Below, in pieces: positions 16,693 through 25,733 of a DNA stretch of 39,353 bases. Both the position numbers and the translations under genes were made by a program. Every line of letters begins with the position of its first letter. Positions within the stretch are counted from its first letter, which is position 1. This DNA is from JAJDFU01 sp964641965. GTDB taxonomy: Bacteria; Bacteroidota; Bacteroidia; Chitinophagales; Saprospiraceae. Below the pieces are notes generated by a model. The model made no database searches. It was not told where the DNA came from and saw nothing but the letters and a program-made list of their open reading frames with translations. Where the stretch lies: assembly GCA_964641965.1 (NCBI GenBank), contig CAZXLD010000046.1:1-39353 (forward strand), read 5' to 3'.

Positions 16693-18558
16693 TCATGCTA
16701 ATTCTGCCAAGGTCATCCATTGTTCTTCTTTTTCTTCAATGGTCTGCTCTAGCTGTTTGAGCGCTTTGGAGAGCTCTTCTATCTCTCCCGTATTTGCAAC
16801 ACCTTCCAGGAATTTTTGATGAATTACCTGTTTCTTTTCTTCCAGCCGCTTGATTTCCTTTTCTAACCGCTTGAGTTCCTTCTGTTGATCTTTACTTAAG
16901 CCTGGCTTCTCCGGTTTAGATATTGGCAATTCAATTTCATGGGCACGCTCGGCTTTTTTTAACTCTTTTTCTTCTATTTTTCGCACTTCCCGATAGGTCG
17001 TATAGCCCCCTGGAAAATCGCGTATCACACCTTCTCCTTCGAATACGAAAAGATGCTCGACAATTTTATCCATGAAGTAGCGGTCGTGTGAAACGATCAA
17101 AATACACCCGGGAAAATCCAATAAAAACTCTTCCAGAATATTTAGTGTAATGATATCCAAGTCATTCGTAGGCTCGTCTAGTATCAGGAAGTTTGGGTTC
17201 TGCATCAGGATACTAAGCAGATAAAGTCGCCTGCGTTCTCCACCAGACAGCTCGCTTACCCGAACCTGTTGTTGTTTTCGGCTAAATAGAAATCGTTCAA
17301 GCAATTGCTCCGCAGTCAACTTCTGCCCCTTTTCCAAGGGAATATATTCCGCCACTTCCCGGATCACATCAATAACCCGTTTGTGATCGCTTCCTTCTAT
17401 CCCTTGCTGGGTATAGTATCCAAACACGGTATTATCGCCAATAACTACCTTTCCAGTGTCGGGCCGCAGTCCTTTCGTAAGCATACTTAGAAACGTAGAT
17501 TTGCCCGATCCGTTCGGACCAACAATCCCTGCCCGTTCTCCCTTTCGAAATTTGTAGTTGAAATTTTTGATTAAAACCCGATCCCCGTAGGATTTACTTA
17601 TGTTATGGGCTTCCAGAATTTTCTTACCCAGCCGCTGCCCTTTTAAATCTATTTGCAGCTCCTGCTCATGGCTGAAATCCTCTACTTTCTGTTGTAGCTT
17701 TTCAGCAGCACCAACTCTGGATTTCGCTTTAGTGCCACGTGCTTTTGGCATTCGGCGGACCCATTCCAGCTCTTTTTTGAGCATCTTCCGGTCCTTTTCC
17801 CATTCACTTTTCTCAGTCTCTTTACGAATAGACTTCTTTTCCAGATAATCCGAATAATTACCAGAATAGCGGTATAACTGCCCACCTTCTAATTCGTAAA
17901 TATGGTCACAAACCCGTTCGAGGAAATACCGATCGTGCGTCACCATCACCAATGTCTTAGCGGGCTGCGCCAGGTATCCCTCCAACCACTCAATCATATC
18001 GAGGTCCAGATGGTTGGTGGGCTCATCCAGGATTAAAAAGTCTCCATCTTCAACAATCATCTTGGCAAGGGCAAGCCTTTTCCGCTCGCCTCCTGAAAGC
18101 TGGCTAACTTTTTTTGCAAGATCATCCACGCGTAACCGACTTAGTACCTCCTGGATACGGGCTTCGGTATCCCAGGCTTTTAGGTCATCCATCTGCATGG
18201 TAGCAGCTTGAATTTCCTGGTCTGATCGTTTGAGGAGCAAAGCTTCTTCATAAGCTGCAACTGCCTTAATTAAAAGGTCATCACTATCCAAGATAGCTTC
18301 CAGGATATAATGGTCACCTTTTAGATCCGGCTCCTGCCCCAGATATTGTAGCCGTGTTTCGCGATGAAGATGAACCTTGGCCTTCTCTCCTTCCGGGGGT
18401 TCAAGTCCTGCCATTACACGCAAAAGGGTCGACTTGCCAGTGCCATTGCGCGCCACCAGTCCTATTTTTTCTCCCTGGTTTACCTGCAAGGAGATTCGGT
18501 CAAAAAGAACCTTTTCACCATAGGTCTTACTTACTTCCTCTAAGATGAGCAGATTCAC
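16693..18558 (-). CDS. ABC-F family ATPase, Uup-like
   Basis: This 621-residue soluble protein has two ABC ATPase domains and no membrane segments. The first domain has Walker A ARNGTGKST (about 37-45) and signature LSGGERKRLALAK; the second has GPNGSGKST and LSGGERRRLYLLS. Each has a Walker B followed by DEPTNHLDLD or DEPTNDLDII. Between them lies the ABC-F linker (GTKAKSRVGAAEKL). The C-terminal 75 residues form a charged coiled coil (KELKRLEKEIKRLEEKKQ) as in Uup, which acts on ribosomes and branched DNA intermediates in known bacteria. I chose the GTG at 18558 because the in-frame ATG at 18612 lies inside the terminator of the upstream protease gene and adds 18 unlikely residues. Confidence 0.93.
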   Translation of the reverse strand: MNLLILEEVSKTYGEKVLFDRISLQVNQGEKIGLVARNGTGKSTLLRVMAGLEPPEGEKAKVHLHRETRLQYLGQEPDLKGDHYILEAILDSDDLLIKAVAAYEEALLLKRSDQEIQAATMQMDDLKAWDTEARIQEVLSRLRVDDLAKKVSQLSGGERKRLALAKMIVEDGDFLILDEPTNHLDLDMIEWLEGYLAQPAKTLVMVTHDRYFLERVCDHIYELEGGQLYRYSGNYSDYLEKKSIRKETEKSEWEKDRKMLKKELEWVRRMPKARGTKAKSRVGAAEKLQQKVEDFSHEQELQIDLKGQRLGKKILEAHNISKSYGDRVLIKNFNYKFRKGERAGIVGPNGSGKSTFLSMLTKGLRPDTGKVVIGDNTVFGYYTQQGIEGSDHKRVIDVIREVAEYIPLEKGQKLTAEQLLERFLFSRKQQQVRVSELSGGERRRLYLLSILMQNPNFLILDEPTNDLDIITLNILEEFLLDFPGCILIVSHDRYFMDKIVEHLFVFEGEGVIRDFPGGYTTYREVRKIEEKELKKAERAHEIELPISKPEKPGLSKDQQKELKRLEKEIKRLEEKKQVIHQKFLEGVANTGEIEELSKALKQLEQTIEEKEEQWMTLAELA

Positions 18559-18590
18559 GATGTATACTTGTTTTGCACCTGAGTCAATAT

Positions 18591-18626
18591 AAAAAGGCCC
18601 GGAGACATGCACGCCTCTGGGCCTTT
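18591..18626 (-). terminator. Rho-independent terminator after S41 protease gene
   Basis: Arms AAAGGCCC (18593-18600) and GGGCCTTT (18619-18626) form an 8-bp stem, extendable inward by a few pairs. On the minus strand they are followed by TTTTTATA. It lies 19 bases after the S41 protease stop. It also overlaps the extended ABC-F reading frame, which argues for the later GTG start of that gene. Confidence 0.88.
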
Positions 18627-18644
18627 AGTACCACAAAAAAGCGA

Positions 18645-20744
18645 TTATCCATTTAATTGGATCAGATCATGCAACACTTTCATCGTTTCATGGATATAAA
18701 CATCTTTGGAAACCTGCTTGATCCAATCCTCGTTTCTAGCTTTACGACTTTCATCCAAGTTGATCTTCTCATTGTCAGCCTTCAAGTTGTAAATGCTTTC
18801 GTTGATCCCCTCTTTAAACAAGTTGGAATATTGGTCTGCTTCCTTTTTCTCCAATTCCTGTTGCTGGGAATACGAATCCCATTCCAGCGGGACTAGGGTC
18901 GTATTACGCAATTTTTTCAACCGTTGAGCATTTTCAAGGACTTCCTGGAAAGTTTCGCTTTTCTTGACTCGCTTTTCACTGAGGTGTTGCACCTTTTTCA
19001 AGTCGTCCAGGTCGAATACCCCTTGTTCGTAATCAACTGGATCGATTTGAGTCCAGGGAATCGCATTCTCTTCTTCTTTCTCACCCGTTTCGAGGAAAAA
19101 GAAATTATCAGGCAATACGATATCGGGCTCTACCCCTTTGAGCTGAACAGAGCCTCCATTTACCCGGTAAAACTTCTGAATAGTGATTTTGGCAGCACCT
19201 AGCGGTTTAAGTTCAGCATATCCACGAATTCGATCGAGATCCATTAGCTGTTGAACCGTACCCTTTCCAAAGGTAGACTGACCACCAACAATTACAGCCC
19301 GGCCATAATCCTGGAGCGCAGCAGCTAAAATTTCTGAAGCAGATGCACTATACGAATTTACCATAATGGCCAGAGGGCCGTCATACTGAACCCTAGGGTC
19401 TTTATCTGATAGCACTTCAGCTTTACGTATTCTGTCTTTGACCTGGACAATTGGACCGGACTCAATGAAAAGACCAGTCATTTTCACCACTTCATACAAT
19501 GCACCGCCACCATTATAGCGAATGTCTAAAATTACGCCATCAACATTTTCCTTCTTCAGTTTTTCCAACTCCTTGGCTACATCCTCTGTACAAGATCGTC
19601 CTTTTGGATTTTGAAAATCAGAGTAGAAACTAGGTAGATGGATAAACCCGATCCGTTCGCCATTTTCACCTTCCAAAATGAGGGATTTGGCAAAGTTCTC
19701 TTCAATGATCACAACATCACGCGTTATGGTGATGTCCTTCTGCTTTCCGTCCACCTTTTGGATAGTCAAGGTTACATCAGTCCCTTTGCTACCTCGTATG
19801 TATTGTACGGCGTCCTGGACCAACATACCAATGATTTCGACTTCTTCCCCGGTATTTTCCTGTTTGACCTTGAGGATATAATCACCTACTTCCAATTCTT
19901 TCTGCTTCCAGGCAGGACCACCGGCTACAATACGCTCTACTTTTACGTATTCACCGTCGTTAGACAAGGTAGCTCCAATTCCCTCTAGTTGGCCAGACAT
20001 ACCAATATCAAAATCCTCTTTATCCTTAGGCTCAAAATAGGTAGAGTGGGGATCGTATAAATTTGCCAATGTCCTTAGATAGGCAGATAAATGATGCTCC
20101 CGCCGAATTTTCTTCCATCGGTTGTAGATATCATCCATGCGCTCCAACTCTTTCTCGCGAGCACTAACTTCAAGTTCTTCGAAAGACTTAACTGCAGTGG
20201 TATCCTTCTTTTCCTGGGCTCCTACCATATTGTGCAAGCGGACCAGGGTGCGGTACTTCAGTAGCTTCCTCCATTGGTCCTTTAAACGCTCTGTATCGGT
20301 ATTATAGGATCGCTTGTCCGCATCCAGCTCATAATCCTCATTAATCTCAAAATCAAAAGGCTTGGAAAGGATCTCCTTGTAGTAAACCTCGGTCCGCTCC
20401 AATCCAGACCAATACAGTTCCTGGGCGCGATCAAAAAAGGCATAGGTCCCATTCAGGATCTCTTCATCCAGTTGATTTTTGAATGCCTCCAGTTCATTTA
20501 CTTCCTCCTGGGTGAATAAGCGCTTGTCGTAATCAAGTTGCGACATGTAGCTATTGAAAAACTCCTCCGAAAAAGAGTCATCTATAGACTTAGGATTAAA
20601 ATGGAGTTGATCCATAAAAGTGATCAACGTCCGCATCAACACGGTTTCTTTTTCCGAATTCCCTAGTTGGGCAGGATAGACAGCCGCGAACAAGAAGATC
20701 GCAACTAAAAACGAAAGAAAAACTGGTTTATAGGACTTCATCAT
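18645..20744 (-). CDS. C-terminal processing protease, S41 family (Prc/Tsp-like)
   Basis: This 699-residue periplasmic serine protease cuts proteins from their C-terminal end and in known bacteria controls peptidoglycan hydrolases and damaged envelope proteins. It has a signal peptide or anchor (VFLSFLVAIFLFAAVYPAQ), a long N-terminal helical domain (about 35-230), a PDZ domain (about 245-340, GQLEGIGATLSNDGEYVKVERIV), then the S41 catalytic domain. The catalytic Ser is S468 in NSYSASASEI and the Lys is K494 in TFGKGTVQQ. The C-terminal region (from about 560) is the Prc-type tail. The length matches the long Tsp type and not the short CtpA type. The start is a double ATG. A strong terminator follows the stop. 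Confidence 0.95.
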   Translation of the reverse strand: MMKSYKPVFLSFLVAIFLFAAVYPAQLGNSEKETVLMRTLITFMDQLHFNPKSIDDSFSEEFFNSYMSQLDYDKRLFTQEEVNELEAFKNQLDEEILNGTYAFFDRAQELYWSGLERTEVYYKEILSKPFDFEINEDYELDADKRSYNTDTERLKDQWRKLLKYRTLVRLHNMVGAQEKKDTTAVKSFEELEVSAREKELERMDDIYNRWKKIRREHHLSAYLRTLANLYDPHSTYFEPKDKEDFDIGMSGQLEGIGATLSNDGEYVKVERIVAGGPAWKQKELEVGDYILKVKQENTGEEVEIIGMLVQDAVQYIRGSKGTDVTLTIQKVDGKQKDITITRDVVIIEENFAKSLILEGENGERIGFIHLPSFYSDFQNPKGRSCTEDVAKELEKLKKENVDGVILDIRYNGGGALYEVVKMTGLFIESGPIVQVKDRIRKAEVLSDKDPRVQYDGPLAIMVNSYSASASEILAAALQDYGRAVIVGGQSTFGKGTVQQLMDLDRIRGYAELKPLGAAKITIQKFYRVNGGSVQLKGVEPDIVLPDNFFFLETGEKEEENAIPWTQIDPVDYEQGVFDLDDLKKVQHLSEKRVKKSETFQEVLENAQRLKKLRNTTLVPLEWDSYSQQQELEKKEADQYSNLFKEGINESIYNLKADNEKINLDESRKARNEDWIKQVSKDVYIHETMKVLHDLIQLNG

Positions 20745-20881
20745 ATTTCCTCAATTGGACGTCATCAAATTTTGCAGCGAAGGGTAACCAAATTGCACTA
20801 ATAAAAATAGAATTCAGGCGGGTAATTGTTTGGTATATGCTGCCTAAGTCCTTCAATTTAACGTAAGTCTAACAAAAAAGG

Positions 20882-20916
20882 TACCGCCTTTTCAGAAATA
20901 TCCTGAAAAGGCGGTA
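20882..20916 (-). terminator. Rho-independent terminator after membrane pyrophosphatase
   Basis: The perfect 14-bp arms TACCGCCTTTTCAG (20882-20895) and CTGAAAAGGCGGTA (20903-20916) have a 7-base loop. On the minus strand they are followed by CTTTTTTGT. They lie 28 bases beyond the hppA stop and before the S41 protease gene. Confidence 0.9.
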
Positions 20917-20943
20917 TCCAAGTCTATTTTAGTACTCTTTTTC

Positions 20944-23151
20944 TTATAGCAAAGGTGCGATAACCAAAGCTACAACTGACATCAATTTCAACAAGATATT
21001 TAGAGAGGGGCCAGAAGTATCTTTAAAAGGGTCCCCCACCGTATCGCCTACCACTGCTGCCTTATGTGGGTCTGACCCCTTGTAATATTTTTGTCCTTGA
21101 ATATCGACACCTTCCTCAAACATCTTTTTAGCGTTATCCCAGGCGCCGCCTGCATTCGATTGAAAGATGGCCATCAGTACGCCACTCACTGTCACTCCAG
21201 CCAACAGGCCACCCAACATTTCAGCCCCCAGCTGACTACCCAATCCGACTAAACCGGGGGTAATGCCAACTACTACAGGCACTAGAACCGCAAGTAAGCC
21301 AGGACGAATCATCTCCCGAATGGAAGCAGCAGTTGAAATTTCCACACACTTCCCGTACTCTGCTTTACCATCTGCAGCCTCGAAAGTAGCTTTATCAGCC
21401 TCGCTCCATTCCTCCTGCTCTATACCGTCATTCCGCTTCATTACCTCCAGAGCGGATTTCAACTCCGGGATATTTTTAAACTGTCGCCTTACTTCCTGGA
21501 TCATATCCATGGCGGCTCGTCCTACTGCCCCCATAGAAAGGGCAGAGAATAAGAAAGGCAGCATCGCTCCTACCAATAAGGCAGCAGTGACATACGGACT
21601 CAGGATGTTTATGCTGGTCAATCGAGCATCCGGATGGCTAAAATTATAAGCGGTGATGAATGCAGCAAACAAAGCCAGTGCCGTCAGTGCAGCCGATCCG
21701 ATGGCAAAACCTTTACCAATCGCTGCAGTCGTATTGCCAACAGCATCCAGTTTGTCGGTTCTTCCACGCACTTCCTTTGGCAATTCAGCCATTTCAGCTA
21801 TTCCACCTGCATTGTCAGAAATAGGACCATAAGCATCAACCGCTAACTGGATACCGGTATTTGAGAGCATACCTACTGCGGCAATTGCGATTCCATACAA
21901 CCCGGCAAATGAATAGGACCCAATAATGGCTATTGCCAAGATTAAAATAGGAATAGCTGTGGATTGCATACCTACTCCCAAACCCGCAATAATATTGGTC
22001 GCAGCTCCGGTGAGAGATTGATCGGTAATACTTTTTACAGGCCGAGTGCCGGTACCGGTATAGTATTCTGTAACATATCCGATCCCCAATCCAGCCAACA
22101 AGCCGAGAATCACCGCGAAGAAAACCCCATTACTTGAATACTGGAAGCCCTCTAGTGACCAGGAAGCGGGCAGTACCCAGGAAACAATTAGGTAGGTAGC
22201 TGCCAACATCAAAACAGATGCAATTAATTCACCGGCATTCAGCGCTTTCTGTGGATTTCCACCTTCTTTAACTCTTACGAAAAAGGTACCGATAATAGAA
22301 GTAACGATACCAACTCCTGCCAAAATCAAGGGAAGCAGGACAGCATTTAGACCTCCAAATTCATTAGAATTCTCAAATCCGGTAACTCCTATAAACGTGG
22401 CCCCCAATACCATAGTGCCGATAATGGAGCCCACGTATGATTCAAAAAGGTCGGCGCCCATACCGGCAACGTCTCCCACGTTATCACCCACATTATCTGC
22501 AATAGTAGCGGGGTTCAACGGATGATCTTCCGGAATACCGGCTTCCACCTTCCCTACCAAGTCGGCTCCAACATCTGCGGCCTTGGTGTAAATTCCGCCA
22601 CCAACACGAGCAAACAAGGCTATTGAAGAAGCTCCGAATGAAAATCCGGTGATGACAGTAATTACTCTGTTTATATCCCAGCCAAAATTACTGTATAACA
22701 GGAACAAAGTACCCAATCCGAGTACTCCTAATCCAACTACCCCGAGTCCCATTACAGATCCCCCACTAAAGGCAACTTCAAGAGCTCGGCCCAAGCTGGT
22801 TCTAGCTGCATTTGTCGTCCGGACATTAGCCTTGGTGGCCACCCGCATTCCAATAAACCCGGCTAAACCGGAACAAATAGCACCAATCACAAAAGAAGCT
22901 GCAATCAAAGGGGAGCTATTTTCAGAGTCGGCACTCACCCCCAATAAAATGGCGACAGCAATGACAAAAATGGCCAATACCCGGTATTCTGCTTTTAAAA
23001 AGGCCATAGCCCCATCTGCAATATTTTCGGCTATTCTCGCCATCTTATCTGTGCCTATCTCCTGCTTGTTCACCCAGGCAGACCGGATAAAGGTGAACAA
23101 CAAGGCCACGACCCCAAAGACCGGGATAGCATAAGCAATTGTCTGACCCAT
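20944..23151 (-). CDS. hppA: Membrane-bound K+-dependent ion-pumping pyrophosphatase
   Basis: This 735-residue integral membrane enzyme couples pyrophosphate hydrolysis to pumping of H+ or Na+ out of the cytoplasm. It has about 16 hydrophobic segments. The pyrophosphate-binding motif DVGADLVGKVE is at residues 193-203, followed by DNVGDNVGDVAGMGADLFESY, with further conserved Asp/Lys clusters near the C-terminus (KAAVVGDTVGDPFKDTSGPS). The motif GNTTAAIGKGF has Ala (about 476) and Gly (about 479) where K+-independent enzymes have Lys and Thr, so this belongs to the K+-dependent class. Whether Na+ or H+ is pumped cannot be read safely. I chose the ATG at 23151; an in-frame extension to 23265 would run through the promoter. 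A clear TTTG-N19-TAGCTTTG promoter lies upstream. Confidence 0.96.
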   Translation of the reverse strand: MGQTIAYAIPVFGVVALLFTFIRSAWVNKQEIGTDKMARIAENIADGAMAFLKAEYRVLAIFVIAVAILLGVSADSENSSPLIAASFVIGAICSGLAGFIGMRVATKANVRTTNAARTSLGRALEVAFSGGSVMGLGVVGLGVLGLGTLFLLYSNFGWDINRVITVITGFSFGASSIALFARVGGGIYTKAADVGADLVGKVEAGIPEDHPLNPATIADNVGDNVGDVAGMGADLFESYVGSIIGTMVLGATFIGVTGFENSNEFGGLNAVLLPLILAGVGIVTSIIGTFFVRVKEGGNPQKALNAGELIASVLMLAATYLIVSWVLPASWSLEGFQYSSNGVFFAVILGLLAGLGIGYVTEYYTGTGTRPVKSITDQSLTGAATNIIAGLGVGMQSTAIPILILAIAIIGSYSFAGLYGIAIAAVGMLSNTGIQLAVDAYGPISDNAGGIAEMAELPKEVRGRTDKLDAVGNTTAAIGKGFAIGSAALTALALFAAFITAYNFSHPDARLTSINILSPYVTAALLVGAMLPFLFSALSMGAVGRAAMDMIQEVRRQFKNIPELKSALEVMKRNDGIEQEEWSEADKATFEAADGKAEYGKCVEISTAASIREMIRPGLLAVLVPVVVGITPGLVGLGSQLGAEMLGGLLAGVTVSGVLMAIFQSNAGGAWDNAKKMFEEGVDIQGQKYYKGSDPHKAAVVGDTVGDPFKDTSGPSLNILLKLMSVVALVIAPLL

Positions 23152-23229
23152 AATTAGTCCATTAGTTTTTCGTTGAAAATAAACAGGCTTCCCGCAAAAC
23201 GGTGAAGCCTCTGGTTTCTTGCAATTGCG

Positions 23230-23260
23230 CAAAGCTAAATGAAAATGGGATATTGTCAAA
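23230..23260 (-). promoter_or_regulatory. Bacteroidota sigma-A type promoter for hppA
   Basis: On the minus strand TTTG (23257-23260) is followed after exactly 19 bases by TAGCTTTG (23230-23237), a full match to the Bacteroidota TTTG / TAnnTTTG arrangement. Transcription would start near 23225, giving a leader of about 75 bases before the hppA ATG. It is the clearest promoter in the window. Confidence 0.72.
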
Positions 23261-23443
23261 TTCAAGGAAGTTTCACTTTGATTTGACTAAAATTCAGGCA
23301 AGGTTGCCGGTATTATTATGAAAAATGTAGAAATCAACCCGTGTGGGCTAAAAAGAGTCGACTGGTACAGAAAATACATTTCAATTTATTCTGAAAGTTT
23401 TGAACTATAATTTCTGCTTATCTGTTTTTAATGTAAAACGCCT

Positions 23444-23839
23444 ATGATCAAGCATGCTCATCAATTGAAATTCCGTCAAGCAGATATGATCCTTCAAAGT
23501 ATTGTGTTTTGGCCTACTTTGATGATGATTATCGTTCCCCCCTTCTTTCTGATTGGACTATTTCACCTCGGACTTCTACAACTCCTAAGTGCCCTCATTG
23601 GAGGGGTTCTACTTAAAAGCTCTATCCGCCTAATTTACCTGGGCAGTAGTACACTTTATTTAATGGTTTGGGTTGGCTTTTTCAAGTTCATTCTACCCGA
23701 TCTTCATTTATCCAGTGATTTTGAGCCACTTCTCTTCATCTTATTCTTCATTCCTGCCATTATCGGTGGGGGCTGGTATTACTTTTTTACCAAAAAAGAA
23801 GCCTTTCAGATCCATCAAGAGGCGTCAAAATTGGTTTAA
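23444..23839 (+). CDS. Small polytopic membrane protein, unknown
   Basis: I do not recognise this 131-residue protein. A short charged N-terminus (MIKHAHQLKFRQAD) is followed by four hydrophobic segments: about 17-38 (LQSIVFWPTLMMIIVPPFFL), 41-60 (LGLLQLLSALIGGVLL), 63-83 (LIYLGSSTLYLMVWVGFFKF) and 92-112 (PLLFILFFIPAIIGGGWYYF). It ends with a charged helix (TKKEAFQIHQEASKLV). It stands alone, divergent from hppA and closed by a bidirectional terminator at 23886-23924. The reverse strand has no competing gene, and the continuous hydrophobic pattern supports real coding. The 292 bases before it hold the hppA promoter on the other strand; I see no clear plus-strand promoter there. Confidence 0.7.
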   Translation: MIKHAHQLKFRQADMILQSIVFWPTLMMIIVPPFFLIGLFHLGLLQLLSALIGGVLLKSSIRLIYLGSSTLYLMVWVGFFKFILPDLHLSSDFEPLLFILFFIPAIIGGGWYYFFTKKEAFQIHQEASKLV

Positions 23840-23885
23840 TAAAAACGGAGATTCATTTGTGCCGTACCCAGATCATAATTAAAGA

Positions 23886-23924
23886 AAAATAGCCCTTGGA
23901 GACATTTATCCCAAGGGCTATTTT
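23886..23924. terminator. Bidirectional terminator between convergent genes
   Basis: The perfect 14-bp arms AAAATAGCCCTTGG (23886-23899) and CCAAGGGCTATTTT (23911-23924) have an 11-base loop. The outer AAAA/TTTT pairs give a T-run in both directions. It serves the small membrane protein gene (plus) and the zinc-ribbon gene (minus). Confidence 0.9.
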
Positions 23925-23949
23925 AATTGGGGAAGGTAACCAGAAGTTG

Positions 23950-24708
23950 TTAAGATTTCACTTCTTCGTCCTTGTTAATGCCTGCAATTTCTCCATCTAC
24001 CAAAATACGTCCACAATGCTCACAAGCAATGATTTTCTTCCGCATGGATATCTCTAGTTGAACTTGCGGAGGGATGCGGTTAAAACACCCACCGCAGGAG
24101 TCGCGTTCAACCGTAACAACGGCTAGGCCGTTGCGATAATTATTCCGAACCCGATCATATGCTTTCAATAGGCGAGGTTCGATATTTTCACGTGCTTTTT
24201 CTGATTCTTTGCGAAGCTTTTTTTCTTCTTTATCCGTTTTTTCGATGATCTCGTTGAGCTCCACCTTCTTTGATTCAAGATCGCCACGCTTCTTGTCGAG
24301 GCGCTCACGGGCAGCAGCCAGGGTTTCCTCTTTTTCTTGAATTGCTACGTTGGCTTGCCTTTCTTTCTTTTCAAAGAGCTGAATATCCAGGCGCTGCATT
24401 TCAAGTTCCTTATTCAAAGCCTCGAATTCCCTGTTGTTCTTGACATCGTCCAATTGAACTGTATAACGTTCAATATTTGCTTGCGCCTCCTTAATCCCAC
24501 CTTGATACCGAGCTACCTCTTTTTGAAGTTCATCTACCGTACCCTCCAATCGTTGCACTCGGGTGGACAGCCCAGCTATATCGTCCTCTAAATCGCTAAC
24601 CTCCATTGGAAGTTCTCCTTTCAGGATTTCAATTTGGTCAACCTCTGAGTCGATCTCTTGCAACCTGAAAAGCTCTTTCAATTTTGCTTCTACAGTCTTT
24701 TCCGCCAT
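23950..24708 (-). CDS. Coiled-coil protein with C4 zinc ribbon (DUF164/zf-RING_7 type)
   Basis: This 252-residue cytoplasmic protein starts with a coiled-coil hairpin from about 5 to 180 (LEGTVDELQKEVARYQ, EKEETLAAARERLDKKRGDL) and ends with a zinc ribbon with Cys pairs C205/C208 (DSCGGC) and C229/C232 (ACEHCG). This is the architecture of the widespread family often annotated as a zinc-ribbon or nucleic-acid-binding protein; its function is not established. It is the last gene of the minus-strand cluster starting at 27306, 17 bases after the Nif3 gene. A neighbouring Nif3 gene is commonly seen across bacteria, which supports the call. Start ATG at 24708. Confidence 0.92.
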   Translation of the reverse strand: MAEKTVEAKLKELFRLQEIDSEVDQIEILKGELPMEVSDLEDDIAGLSTRVQRLEGTVDELQKEVARYQGGIKEAQANIERYTVQLDDVKNNREFEALNKELEMQRLDIQLFEKKERQANVAIQEKEETLAAARERLDKKRGDLESKKVELNEIIEKTDKEEKKLRKESEKARENIEPRLLKAYDRVRNNYRNGLAVVTVERDSCGGCFNRIPPQVQLEISMRKKIIACEHCGRILVDGEIAGINKDEEVKS

Positions 24709-24725
24709 GAGTTATGAATTGCATT

Positions 24726-25733
24726 TTATACTCTTGGATACAGATATTGAACCGGATTGGTTGTTATCGATGTCATCCGAACCGCGAAATTAGGGAATTT
24801 GGAGGATAAGACTTCAAAAAGTAACTCAATTGTAAATTGCTCACTTTCAAAATGCCCTATATCAGCCAGCAAAAGTTGGCCATCTGCATCAAAAAATTCA
24901 TGATATTTATAATCAGCGGTTAAAAATGCATCAGCCCTTGCGGCGATGGCCTGATCAAGTAAAAAACCTCCTGCACCACCACATACAGCAACTCGTTGAA
25001 TAGGCTTTTCGGGTAAACGAGTATGTCTTATACAACGGGTTTTCATGTGTTTCCCTACGAAATTCAAAAAGTCCAAAGCTTCAAGAGGCTGATCCAATTC
25101 TCCAATCAATCCAGCCCCAACGTCTTGGACAGCATCTCCATCAACATTCAGAATAGTAAACTCATGTTCAGGCAATGTGGCCTGAGCCATAGCAAGAATT
25201 CCAGGGTGCATTTCGCCAATTATGACAGATTCGCCTGAAGCCTGTTGAAAACTGGACACCTCTTTTGCCCCGATCCCTTTCAATTGAAGCACCAACTTTT
25301 CTACAGCATGGCCCATGGTAGATATACTGAACTGGAATCCACTATATTTTGGCTTAAGTATCCTGGTATTTTGAAGGCCTAACCGTTCTCCTATTCGAGC
25401 ATTGACACCATGCTTTAGAACGTTATCCAGATTGGTATGAATTGCATAAATAGCAATCTTGTTTTGGATCGCTAAAATGAGTGTCCGCTCTACATAATTG
25501 CTGCCGGTGAGTCGCTTCAATCCGCGAAACAAAATGGGATGATGCGCTATGATTAAATTACAGTTCTCTTGAATAGCTTCCCTTATTACCGCCTCGGTTG
25601 AATCCAAGCAAGTAATGACACCTGTGCACTCCCAATCGGAGGCACCGGTAATTAAGCCGGCATTATCATAGGATTCCTGGTAGGGAATGGGGGCAATTCG
25701 TTCAAGATATCGAGTGATTTGAAAAATTTTCAT
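24726..25733 (-). CDS. Nif3-like dinuclear metal centre protein
   Basis: This 335-residue member of the NIF3/YbgI/YqfO family forms toroidal hexamers with a two-metal site in known structures. Metal ligands are visible as H64/H65 (IIAHHPILF), H99/D103 region (AIHTNLDN) and H294/E298 (IGHFESEQ). The central insertion (about 125-230) is the PII/CutA-like domain of the longer YqfO type. The biochemical role is not firmly settled; some members act as GTP cyclohydrolase-like enzymes. The start overlaps the end of the heptose adenylyltransferase by 4 bases (ATGA type), showing tight coupling. All expected ligands are present. Confidence 0.93.
   Translation of the reverse strand: MKIFQITRYLERIAPIPYQESYDNAGLITGASDWECTGVITCLDSTEAVIREAIQENCNLIIAHHPILFRGLKRLTGSNYVERTLILAIQNKIAIYAIHTNLDNVLKHGVNARIGERLGLQNTRILKPKYSGFQFSISTMGHAVEKLVLQLKGIGAKEVSSFQQASGESVIIGEMHPGILAMAQATLPEHEFTILNVDGDAVQDVGAGLIGELDQPLEALDFLNFVGKHMKTRCIRHTRLPEKPIQRVAVCGGAGGFLLDQAIAARADAFLTADYKYHEFFDADGQLLLADIGHFESEQFTIELLFEVLSSKFPNFAVRMTSITTNPVQYLYPRV

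Noticed and set aside
22649..23134. Plus-strand 161-codon frame opposite the 5' part of hppA
   Set aside because: It is a shadow of the hydrophobic pyrophosphatase codons; low-complexity Ala/Ile/Pro/Thr composition.
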